Below, piece after piece: positions 17,209 to 24,614 of a stretch of DNA of 64,000 nucleotides. The position numbers were made by a program, and so were the translations under genes. The notes under the pieces were generated by a model. It was given only the letters and a program-made list of their open reading frames with translations, was not told where the DNA came from and did no database searches. The first letter of the stretch is position 1. Each line of letters begins with the position of its first letter. The DNA comes from Pseudomonadales bacterium (GTDB taxonomy: Bacteria; Pseudomonadota; Gammaproteobacteria; Pseudomonadales; Azotimanducaceae): positions 372,001 through 436,000 of the forward strand of contig JAHCAL010000002.1 in NCBI GenBank assembly GCA_019634925.1. The letters are read 5' to 3'.

Positions 17209-18266
17209 TCGATCACCAGCGTCTCACCACGTTCATTACCGAGATCTTCGTCGCGAGTGGTGCCACCCACCCGGTCGCACTGGAAGTGGCCGACCACCTG
17301 GTGACGGCGAACCTGAAGGGCCACGACTCGCACGGCGTCGGGATGGTGCCCGCCTACGTCGCCAACATCCGCGCCGGCCACCTCGCGGTCGATGCGCATG
17401 CCCGGGTGGTCCGCGACAACGGCGCGGTGCTGCTGGTCGACGGCGGCACCGGCTTCGGCCAGGTGGTCGGGCGCGAGGCGACCGACCTCGCGCTCGAACG
17501 GGTGCGCCAGACCGGGGTCGTCTGCGTCGGCGTGCGCAACTGCCACCACCTCGGCCGGATCGGCGCGTACGGCGAACGCTGCGGCGCCGCCGGATACGTC
17601 TCGGTGCACTTCGTCAACGTGGTCGGGCACGCGCCACAGGTGTCGCCGTTCGGCGGCCGCGAGCGGCGCATGACCACCAACCCGTTCTGCTGCGTGGTGC
17701 CGCGGCACGCCGCGCCGCCGCTGGTCCTCGACATGGCGACGAGCGCCATCGCGCTCGGCAAGGTCCGGGTCGCGCACATGAAGGGTGAATCGGTGCCGGA
17801 AGGCGCGCTGGTCGATCACGAGGGCCTGCCGACCACGGATCCGGCGGTCATGTACCGCGAGCCGTTCGGCGCGCTCGGCCCGTTCGGCCTGCACAAGGGC
17901 TATGGGCTCGCGGTGATGTGCGAACTGCTCGGCGGCGCACTCGCGGGCGAATGGACCGCGCAGCCGGACAACCCGCGCGCCGGCACCATCATCAACCACA
18001 TGCTGATGTTCGTCCTCGACCCGGCCGCGTTCGGTGGCCTCGAACGGTTTCAAAACGAAGTCGAGGCGATGACCGGGTACCTGCATTCCACCACGCCGGC
18101 CAAAGGCTTCGACCGGGTACGCGTGCCGGGCGAACCGGAGCTCGAATCGATGGCGGCGCGTCGCGCGGGGGGCGTACCGGTCGACGACAACACCTGGGCC
18201 GGCATCCTGAAGTCCGCCGAAGTCGCGGGGCTCGATGTCGCGACGGTGCAACGCCTGACCGGCTGA
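17202..18266 (+). CDS. Ldh family (malate/lactate-type) NAD(P)-dependent dehydrogenase
   Basis: The 354-residue protein starts at ATG 17202, inside the end of the upstream gene. It belongs to the type-2 malate/L-lactate dehydrogenase family, not the classical Rossmann LDH. Signatures are HDSHGVGMVPAYV near residue 46, CHHLGRIGAYGERC near 118, PFCCVVPRHAAPPLVLDMATS and FGLHKGYGLAVMCELLGGAL. Members reduce or oxidise 2-hydroxy/2-oxo acids, including malate, sulfolactate, ureidoglycolate and cyclic imines. With a cysteine-synthase-like enzyme next to it, a 2-oxo acid derived from a sulfur amino acid is an attractive but unproven substrate. Confidence 0.92.
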   Translation: MLIDHQRLTTFITEIFVASGATHPVALEVADHLVTANLKGHDSHGVGMVPAYVANIRAGHLAVDAHARVVRDNGAVLLVDGGTGFGQVVGREATDLALERVRQTGVVCVGVRNCHHLGRIGAYGERCGAAGYVSVHFVNVVGHAPQVSPFGGRERRMTTNPFCCVVPRHAAPPLVLDMATSAIALGKVRVAHMKGESVPEGALVDHEGLPTTDPAVMYREPFGALGPFGLHKGYGLAVMCELLGGALAGEWTAQPDNPRAGTIINHMLMFVLDPAAFGGLERFQNEVEAMTGYLHSTTPAKGFDRVRVPGEPELESMAARRAGGVPVDDNTWAGILKSAEVAGLDVATVQRLTG

Positions 18267-18299
18267 CGCCGCGCCCGATAGGATCCGGCGCGCGGCGCC

Positions 18300-19019
18300 T
18301 CAGAGGTTGCGCGCGAACAGTGCGTGCAGGCGCTCCCAGTGCCGCTCGGCGCCCGCCTGGTGATAGGCGGCGGGGCGCTCAGGAAAGACGAAACCGTGCA
18401 CGGTCTCCGGATACCACTCGATGCGGTACCGCACGCCCGCGGCGCCGAGTGCGCGGTCGAGCGCTTCGATCATCTCCGGTGGCGCCCACTCGTCGGTCGC
18501 CGCGCAGCCGAAATACAGTTCACCGCGGACCTTGCCCGCGTCGCGATGCGGGGAGTCGAGCGCGTCCGTACACAGCCGCACGCCGTGAAACGAAGCGGCC
18601 GCCGCGACGCGCTCCGGACAGGCCGCGGCCAGGGCGAAGGCGAACGGACCACTCATGCAGTAGCCCACGCAGCCGACCGGACCGTCGCCCGCCGCCGGGT
18701 CGCGCGCGGCGAATTCGAGCAGCGCGCGGCCGTCCTCCACCACCATCGCGTTCGACAGGGAATTCATGTGCGCGACCATCTCGGCACGCGCGGCGGGCGT
18801 CATCACGAACTCGCGCACCCGCCGGTAGTACAGGTTCGGCAGCATGACGTAGTAGCCGGTCGAGCCCAGCCGCCGCGCCATGTCGTGCAGCTCCTCGCGC
18901 TTGCCCGGTGCGTCCATGAAGAACAGCACCACCGGGTGCGGGCCGTTCTCCTCCGGATGCACGATGAAGGTATTCATCGCGCCGTCCGCGGTCGCAACGT
19001 CGACCTCGCGCTCGATCAC
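18300..19019 (-). CDS. dienelactone hydrolase family protein
   Basis: This 239-residue alpha/beta hydrolase starts at GTG 19019, which overlaps the stop of the upstream SDR gene (GTGA). The nucleophile elbow has Cys rather than Ser (VGCVGYCMSGPFAF), the acid is in CAATDEWAPP and the His in ETVHGFVFP. This is the Cys-Asp-His triad of carboxymethylenebutenolidase. Dienelactone hydrolases open enol-lactones of the chloro-aromatic ortho-cleavage route, though many paralogues act on other esters. Close coupling to an SDR suggests a two-step conversion of one small molecule. Confidence 0.92.
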   Translation of the reverse strand: MIEREVDVATADGAMNTFIVHPEENGPHPVVLFFMDAPGKREELHDMARRLGSTGYYVMLPNLYYRRVREFVMTPAARAEMVAHMNSLSNAMVVEDGRALLEFAARDPAAGDGPVGCVGYCMSGPFAFALAAACPERVAAAASFHGVRLCTDALDSPHRDAGKVRGELYFGCAATDEWAPPEMIEALDRALGAAGVRYRIEWYPETVHGFVFPERPAAYHQAGAERHWERLHALFARNL

Positions 19020-19822
19020 GCGGCGGCTTCCTTGTCGGGATCGGTGAACCGGTATTCCTCGGCCAGCGCCGCGACGCGGTAGATACCGCCCGACTTTTCC
19101 ATCACGTCCGGATCCATGGCGAGTGCGGCGATGCAGCGCCCGGTGAACCGCGGCGACTCGGCTGCGTCGAGATCGAACGCGACGGCACCGCGCGCGACCG
19201 AGTCGAGTATGAACTCCGTCTTGACGGCGCCCGGCCAGAGCGAAAGCGCCGCCACGTGGTACGGACGCAGTTCGTGGGCCATGTCCTTCGCCATCCGGTC
19301 GACGCCGGCCTTGCACACGCCGTACGAGGCGCTGAACACGTACTGCCCGCCCGCCGCGGAGGAAATGTTCACGATCAACCCGCTGCCCTGCGCGACCATC
19401 AGCGGTGCCGCGTAGACGGCGGCGACGTAGTAGCCGCGCAGCCCGATGCCGCACTGGTCGTCCCAGACCGAGATCGGATGCTCCCAGAAACCGCCGCCCC
19501 AGGCCGGCGGATCGGGAATCTTGTAGGCATTGTTGACCAGCACGTCGAGGCGTCCCTGCTCGCGCCGCACGCGCTCGAACAGCGCGGCGATCTCTTCGTC
19601 ACGCGCGTGATCGACCCGGACCGGTATGCCCTTGCCGCCGAGTTCGTCCACCCGCCGCGCGGTCGCCTGGATCGTGCGCGCCGCCGGCGGCAGTGCGTGA
19701 CTCTCGCTCCGGCCGGTCACGTAGACCGTGGCGCCCGCTTCGCCAAGTCCTTCGGCGATGCCCTTGCCGACACCGCGGCTCGCACCGGTGACGACCGCAA
19801 CTTTCCCCCGCAGATCTGCCAT
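19016..19822 (-). CDS. SDR family oxidoreductase
   Basis: This 268-residue protein starts at ATG 19822 behind GGGAGAGACC. It has the NAD(P)-binding TGASRGVGKGIAEGL near residue 12, LVNNAYK (variant of NNAG), the catalytic Ser in VNISSAAGG and the YxxxK in ASYGVCKAGVDRMAKD. This is a classical short-chain dehydrogenase, with an N-terminus like mammalian DHRS1. The expected reaction is oxidation/reduction of an alcohol or ketone. It is co-translated with the dienelactone hydrolase. Direction and substrate are unknown. Confidence 0.93.
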   Translation of the reverse strand: MADLRGKVAVVTGASRGVGKGIAEGLGEAGATVYVTGRSESHALPPAARTIQATARRVDELGGKGIPVRVDHARDEEIAALFERVRREQGRLDVLVNNAYKIPDPPAWGGGFWEHPISVWDDQCGIGLRGYYVAAVYAAPLMVAQGSGLIVNISSAAGGQYVFSASYGVCKAGVDRMAKDMAHELRPYHVAALSLWPGAVKTEFILDSVARGAVAFDLDAAESPRFTGRCIAALAMDPDVMEKSGGIYRVAALAEEYRFTDPDKEAAA

Positions 19823-19929
19823 GGTCTCTCCCACATTGCCTGCCCGTGACCGACCGCGATTGTATCGAATTCTGGACGCTCGACGTCCCTTTGCGCTAAC
19901 TTCCGCGGCAATCAATCCGGGATGGACCC

Positions 19930-20334
19930 GTGCCCGTAGCAGATATCAAGCGCGCTGGCCTGAAGGTCACTCTGCCGCGGGTGAAGGTGCTCGAGATACT
20001 CGAGAACGCGAACCCGCACCACCTGAGTGCCGAGGACGTCTACAAGGCCCTCATGGAGACCGACGATTCCGTTGGGCTCGCGACGGTCTATCGCGTGCTC
20101 ACCCAGTTCGAAGCGGCCGGCATCGTGTCACGCCACAACTTCGACGACGGCCATGCGGTCTACGAACTGACGCCCGAGGAGCACCACGACCACATGGTCG
20201 ATGTCGACACCGGCCAGGTGACCGAGTTTCTCAACGAGCGGATCGAACGGCTGCAGAAGGAAATCGCCGAGGAGCACGGCTACGAGCTGGTCGACCACGA
20301 GCTCGTGCTGTTCGTGCGCCGGCGCAAGACCTGA
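19930..20334 (+). CDS. fur: ferric uptake regulator Fur
   Basis: The 134-residue protein starts at GTG 19930. The winged-helix DNA-binding domain (about 1-80) is nearly identical in pattern to Pseudomonas Fur: AGLKVTLPRVKVLEIL, LSAEDVYKALME and GLATVYRVLTQFEAAGIV. The dimerisation/metal domain has RHNFDDGHAVYEL and HHDHMVDVDTGQV. It contains no cysteine at all, so the structural CxxC zinc site of E. coli Fur is absent. Pseudomonas Fur also lacks the full site but keeps one Cys. The iron-sensing His/Glu ligands appear present. It is expected to repress iron-uptake genes with Fe2+ bound; Fur rather than Zur is favoured by the sequence pattern. Confidence 0.95.
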   Translation: MPVADIKRAGLKVTLPRVKVLEILENANPHHLSAEDVYKALMETDDSVGLATVYRVLTQFEAAGIVSRHNFDDGHAVYELTPEEHHDHMVDVDTGQVTEFLNERIERLQKEIAEEHGYELVDHELVLFVRRRKT

Positions 20335-20368
20335 GTGCGCGCGTCGAACCGCACACCACCCTGATCGG

Positions 20369-21199
20369 TCAGATCGAGAGCATCCGCCGGTACTCGCGCA
20401 GGTGCCGGCGCGCCGAGAGTTCGTCGCCACGCAGTTCGCAGATCCGCGCCAGGTTGAAATGCGCGTCCGGCACAGCCGTCGCGCGCCGGTACAGATCGAG
20501 CGCGAGATCGAGTTCGTCGAGCTCGTCGAAGATGGTGCCGAGATTGTAGAGCGCGAGCTGGTGTCCCGGATTCTGCTCGAGCGCCACCTGGTAGTTGCGC
20601 TTCGCGGCGGCCAGGTCGCCCGACAGCTGCTGCAGCCGGCCGAGGTTCACGTAGGCGTCGGTATTGCGCGGATTCAGCTCGATCGCGCGCGCGTAGGCTT
20701 CGGGTGCACGCGCGGCGTCGACTTCCTCGAGATCGAGCCCGAGGTTGTACCAGGCATCGCTGTCGAGCGAATCGATCTCGCGCAGGACGATCAGTGCCTC
20801 GCTTTCGAGTTCGGCGATCTCGCAGACCGGTCCGATCCGCTGGAAGTCGAGACACGCCTGCCCGGACTCCGCTTCCCACAGCCGGTTTTCCTCGCTCACC
20901 AGCACGCAGTTGCCGACGGTGAAGATCCGCACGCCGGAGAGCGTACGCGACTCCGGCAGACGATCGCGCACCTTCTGCAGGCAGCGCGCCGCGCGCCGGC
21001 TCGATACACGTGAATCGATGAGCTGTTTGACCGTGCGCAGCAGCACGACATCCTGAAAGGCGAAGCGAAACTCACCGCGTTGTCCGCGATCGGGCGTGAC
21101 CAGTGCATTGCGTACGCAGCGGCGGATCTGGTGGGGCTTCAGTCCAAGCAGGTCGGAGACTTCACTCGTCGAGTAGCCGGTCATATGCACGCGAGTCAT
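20369..21199 (-). CDS. MerR-type HTH protein with TPR repeats
   Basis: This 276-residue protein combines two unlike domains. Residues 6-75 read as a MerR-like winged helix (YSTSEVSDLLGLKPHQIRRCVRNALVTPDRG, FRFAFQDVVLLRTVKQLID). Residues about 145-270 contain four tetratricopeptide units (AWYNLGLDLEE, AYARAIELNPRNTDAYVNLGRLQQLSG, ALEQNPGHQLALYNLGTIFDEL, AHFNLARICEL). No small-molecule-binding domain is seen between them, so the TPR part may sense a protein partner. It is probably a transcription regulator; targets are unknown. It is convergent with fur, with 34 bases between them. Confidence 0.85.
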   Translation of the reverse strand: MTRVHMTGYSTSEVSDLLGLKPHQIRRCVRNALVTPDRGQRGEFRFAFQDVVLLRTVKQLIDSRVSSRRAARCLQKVRDRLPESRTLSGVRIFTVGNCVLVSEENRLWEAESGQACLDFQRIGPVCEIAELESEALIVLREIDSLDSDAWYNLGLDLEEVDAARAPEAYARAIELNPRNTDAYVNLGRLQQLSGDLAAAKRNYQVALEQNPGHQLALYNLGTIFDELDELDLALDLYRRATAVPDAHFNLARICELRGDELSARRHLREYRRMLSI

Positions 21200-21338
21200 G
21201 GCCTCGAATGGTGGCGCGCCACATACTCCCCGCCTGCGACGCGCTGCGGACTATAGCGCACGCGGTCACGCGCCTCAATTGCGGCAGCGGTTCCGCCGAG
21301 CGCCATCGGAAGCACTGCGCGTGTGTGCGCAGAGCACA

Positions 21339-21344
21339 TATACT
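21339..21344 (+). promoter_or_regulatory. possible -10 box for the luciferase-like oxidoreductase gene
   Basis: TATACT, a good sigma70 -10 hexamer, lies 40 bases upstream of the ATG at 21385 in an otherwise GC-rich region. The matching -35 region at 16-18 bases (around CTGCGC) is poor, so this is a weak call. Confidence 0.35.
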
Positions 21345-21384
21345 GCGCCGATCCATCCACTGGCCACCTACTGGGGAATCGCAA

Positions 21385-22404
21385 ATGGGTGATCTGAAAC
21401 TCGGTCTGCAGCTAGGCTACTGGAGCTCGCATCCACCGGAAAATTTCCTCGGGCTCGCACAGGAAGCCGAACGGCTCGGATTCGATTCGGTGTGGACCGC
21501 GGAAGCCTACGGCTCCGATGCGCTGACACCGCTCGCCTGGATCGGCGGGCAGACGAGCCGTATCCGGCTCGGTACGGGCGTCTGTCAGATGTCCGCGCGC
21601 ACGCCCACCGCAACGGCCATGGCCGCGCTCACGCTCGACCACATGTCGAAAGGTCGCATGATTCTCGGCCTCGGCGTCTCCGGTCCGCAGGTCGTCGAGG
21701 GCTGGTACGGCCAGCCGTTTTCCAAGCCGCTCGCACGCACACGCGAATACATCTCGATCATCCGCCAGGTGCTGGCACGCGAGGAGCCGGTCGCGAACCC
21801 AGGGCCCCACTATCCGCTGCCCTATACCGGCGAAGGCGCATGGGGCCTCGGCAAACCGCTGAAACCCATCGTGCACCCGCTGCGCAAGGACCTGCCGATC
21901 TTCCTCGGCGCGGAAGGACCGAAGAACGTGGCGCTCGCCGCCGAGATCGCCGACGGCTGGCTCCCGCTGTACTACTCGCCGTTCCGCCAGGAGGTCTACT
22001 CGGCATCGCTTTCCAACGCGAAGCCCGGCTTCGAGATCACCCAGGGCGTCGTGGTGCGCATCACCGACGACATGGCAGAGGGTCTCATGCCGATCAAGCA
22101 CATGCTGGCGCTCTACGTCGGCGGCATGGGCGCGAAGGATCGCAACTTCCACAAGGAACTGGTGAGCCGGATGGGCTTCGAGGCGGAGGCGAACCGGATC
22201 CAGGACCTCTACCTGGCAGGCAAGAAGAACGAGGCGGCGCTCGCCGTGCCGGATCGGCTGGCCGACGAGATCTCGCTGGTCGGACCGGCCGCCCGGATCC
22301 GCGAACGCCTGCAGGCCTGGCGCGAGACGCCGGTCACTTCGCTGCTGGTCTCGGCGCGGAGCTCCGCCGAACTACGCACGGTCGCGGAGCTGGTGCTCGG
22401 CTGA
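21385..22404 (+). CDS. LLM class flavin-dependent oxidoreductase (F420-type subfamily)
   Basis: The 339-residue protein starts at ATG 21385 behind GGGGA. It is a luciferase-like TIM-barrel monooxygenase/reductase: LKLGLQLGYWSS, ERLGFDSVWTAEAYGSDALTPLAWIGGQT, IRLGTGVCQMSARTPTATAMAALTLDHMSKGRMILGLGVSGPQVVEGWYG. This pattern is that of the mycobacterial F420-dependent branch (Rv3520c-like). F420 use is known in mycobacteria, and such genes also occur in proteobacteria, where the cofactor may be FMN. The substrate is unknown but often a lipid or xenobiotic. The last 33 bases overlap the end of the convergent sirtuin gene. Confidence 0.9.
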   Translation: MGDLKLGLQLGYWSSHPPENFLGLAQEAERLGFDSVWTAEAYGSDALTPLAWIGGQTSRIRLGTGVCQMSARTPTATAMAALTLDHMSKGRMILGLGVSGPQVVEGWYGQPFSKPLARTREYISIIRQVLAREEPVANPGPHYPLPYTGEGAWGLGKPLKPIVHPLRKDLPIFLGAEGPKNVALAAEIADGWLPLYYSPFRQEVYSASLSNAKPGFEITQGVVVRITDDMAEGLMPIKHMLALYVGGMGAKDRNFHKELVSRMGFEAEANRIQDLYLAGKKNEAALAVPDRLADEISLVGPAARIRERLQAWRETPVTSLLVSARSSAELRTVAELVLG

Positions 22405-23232
22405 CGGCAGGAGCGCGGCCGCGAAGGCAGGCAGGACGGTCGTGCAATCGTCCTCGACCTTGAGCGTGATGAGCGGATCGGCGCGGGTCAGGCCCCGATT
22501 GATCGCGAAGATCGGCATGCCAAGCGTGTGCGCGCGCTGGCAGAACCGGAAGCTCGAGTACACCATCAGCGAGGATCCGGCCACCAGCAGCGCGTCCGCG
22601 GCCTCGACCATGGCGAACGCGCGCGCCACGCGTTCGCGCGGGACCGTGTCGCCGTAGAACACCACGTCCGGTTTCAACACGCCGCCGCACGCGGCACAGG
22701 TCGGAACCCGAAAACCGTCCAGTTCGACCGAATCGGCGAGGTCGGCGTCGCCGTCCGGCGCCGCCGGTGCGCGCGCTCCGAGCAGCCAGCCATTCTGTTC
22801 CTCGAGCCACGCCTGCACCGCGGCGCGCCGGGTGCCCGCACCACACGCCATGCAGATCACCTCGGCCAGCCGACCGTGCAGTTCGATGACCGTGCGATGC
22901 CCCGCCTGCTGATGCAATCCGTCCACGTTCTGCGTGATGAGTCCGCCGAGCCGCCCGCCGGCCTCGAGCGACACAAGCGCCGTGTGGGCGGCGTTGGCGC
23001 GAGCCCGCGCCATCGACGGCCAGCCCAGCATGCTGCGCGCCCAGTAGCGCCGGCGCGTGGCCGGGTCGCGCATGAAGTCCTGCATCTGCACCGGCGGGCG
23101 ACGCTTCCACGCACCCTGGCTGTCGCGGTAGTCGCCGATGCCGGAGGCGGTACTGAGTCCCGCGCCGGTGATCACCACGAGCCGCGGGAACGCACCTGCC
23201 CGAGCCACCAGATCGTCGACCGACGCCTTCAT
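22372..23232 (-). CDS. SIR2-family NAD-dependent protein deacylase
   Basis: This 286-residue sirtuin has GAGLSTASGIGDYRD (NAD-binding GAG loop, with Gly replacing the usual Pro of GIPDYR), TQNVDGLHQQAG (catalytic-domain QNVD), the catalytic His in ELHGRL, and a zinc ribbon with CMACG and CAACGG. FYGDTVP and VAGSSLMVYS complete the Rossmann part. The RYWARSMLGWP element resembles class II (SIRT4-like) sirtuins, which remove bulky acyl or lipoyl groups rather than acetyl. It removes acyl groups from lysines using NAD+. The start codon overlaps the stop of the upstream serine hydrolase gene by four bases. Confidence 0.92.
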   Translation of the reverse strand: MKASVDDLVARAGAFPRLVVITGAGLSTASGIGDYRDSQGAWKRRPPVQMQDFMRDPATRRRYWARSMLGWPSMARARANAAHTALVSLEAGGRLGGLITQNVDGLHQQAGHRTVIELHGRLAEVICMACGAGTRRAAVQAWLEEQNGWLLGARAPAAPDGDADLADSVELDGFRVPTCAACGGVLKPDVVFYGDTVPRERVARAFAMVEAADALLVAGSSLMVYSSFRFCQRAHTLGMPIFAINRGLTRADPLITLKVEDDCTTVLPAFAAALLPSAEHQLRDRA

Positions 23233-24428
23233 CCGCGCAGCCGATCCACACAGCGGATGGCCGCGCGCGCCACCCGCGGCATGCTGCTGTTGCCCATCGG
23301 CGTGCCCGCGCCGCTGTTCAGCGTCAGCGCGACAGCGAGCGCGCGCCCGGGATCGCAGAATGCGCCGCTGCCGCCGTAGCCGTAGTGGCCGAACGCGCCC
23401 GGTACCGGGCGGCCGAGCGTGAAGACGCGGTGATAGCCCATGCGCCAGTGCATGGGAATGAACAGCACACGATCGCGCGTGCGACCGCGCACCTCGGCGA
23501 TCTCGCGCACACGCGCGGCCGACAGCAGGCGCACGCCGTCGAGTTCGCCGCCGCCCGCCAGCATGGCGTACATGCGGGCGAGCGACCGCGCCGTGAACTG
23601 ACCGTTCGCGGCCGGAATGATCGCGCGCACGGTCGCTTCGGCATTCCAGTCGAACGCGCGCGTGAACGGGTTGAGCGCGGCATGGAACTCGTCCAGCCGA
23701 ACGCCGAACCAGCCGAGCACGACGGCGGCCCGGTCGGCGCCCCGTCCGCTCGACCGCTGCCGCCGGGCGGAGCGGTCCGGCGCCGGGCCGGTCACCCCAC
23801 GGGTGAGTTCGGCGCGCCGGTGCAGTTGATCCCGCGGCATGCCGATGAACATGCCGTCGAGACCGAGCGGACGTACCAGTTCCTCTTCGAGGACGCGTTG
23901 CAAAGGTCCGCCGGCAATACCTTCGATGAGCCCGCCGATCAGCCAGCCGTAGGTCAGCGCGTGGTAGCCGTGCGCCTCGCCCGGCCGGTGCGCCGGATCG
24001 GCGCCCGCGATCCGGTCCAGCATGTGCTGCCAGTCGAGCATTTCCGCCGGGTCGTCGATCAGGTCGCGTATGCGATAGAGCCCGGCCTCATGGCAGAGCG
24101 CCTGGCGGATCGTGATCCCGTCCTTGCCGCGCGCACCAAAAGAGGGCCAGTAGCGCGCGACCGGATCGTCGTACGCCGCACGCCCCTGGTCGACCAGGAT
24201 GTGCACCAGCGTCGACAGCACACCCTTGGTCGTGGAGAACGACGGCGCCGTGGTGTCGGCCTGCCACGGATGGCCGGCGCGGTCCCGGATCCCGCCCCAG
24301 ACATCGACCACCGCACGACCGCGGTGATAGACACAGACAGCGGACCCGGCTGCGCCCTCGCGCGGAATCAGCCGCGCGAGCGTCACTGCCACTTCGGCAA
24401 AATCGGGGTGAACGGTACCGTCGAGCAC
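23229..24428 (-). CDS. serine hydrolase, class C beta-lactamase family
   Basis: The product has 399 residues from GTG 24428, the most downstream start that keeps the family N-terminus VHPDFAEVAVTLARL. The nucleophile motif is STTK in APSFSTTKGVLSTLVHILVDQG, the second motif is in GYHALTYGWLIGGLIEGIAGG, and the class C H-x-G is in FGHYGYGGSGAFCDP. There is no signal peptide, so it should be cytoplasmic. Related proteins include EstB esterases and LACTB-like hydrolases. It is co-translated with the sirtuin (ATGA overlap). A role in releasing acyl esters is only a guess. Confidence 0.88.
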   Translation of the reverse strand: MLDGTVHPDFAEVAVTLARLIPREGAAGSAVCVYHRGRAVVDVWGGIRDRAGHPWQADTTAPSFSTTKGVLSTLVHILVDQGRAAYDDPVARYWPSFGARGKDGITIRQALCHEAGLYRIRDLIDDPAEMLDWQHMLDRIAGADPAHRPGEAHGYHALTYGWLIGGLIEGIAGGPLQRVLEEELVRPLGLDGMFIGMPRDQLHRRAELTRGVTGPAPDRSARRQRSSGRGADRAAVVLGWFGVRLDEFHAALNPFTRAFDWNAEATVRAIIPAANGQFTARSLARMYAMLAGGGELDGVRLLSAARVREIAEVRGRTRDRVLFIPMHWRMGYHRVFTLGRPVPGAFGHYGYGGSGAFCDPGRALAVALTLNSGAGTPMGNSSMPRVARAAIRCVDRLRG

Positions 24429-24614
24429 GGAGCTTATCTCGTCTGCAACGCAGGCGAGCGAGTGTATGTCGCGCCCACCTCGACCGCTATCCCGCCCCAC
24501 CCCACGCGCGCGTGGCACGATGTCGGGGTGCGCAGGCGAATCGTCGCGTTCGGCGACTGGACGCCATGCGGGATTTGTGCGAATTTCCTTCGCAATGAGC
24601 AGCAAGCGTCCTTC

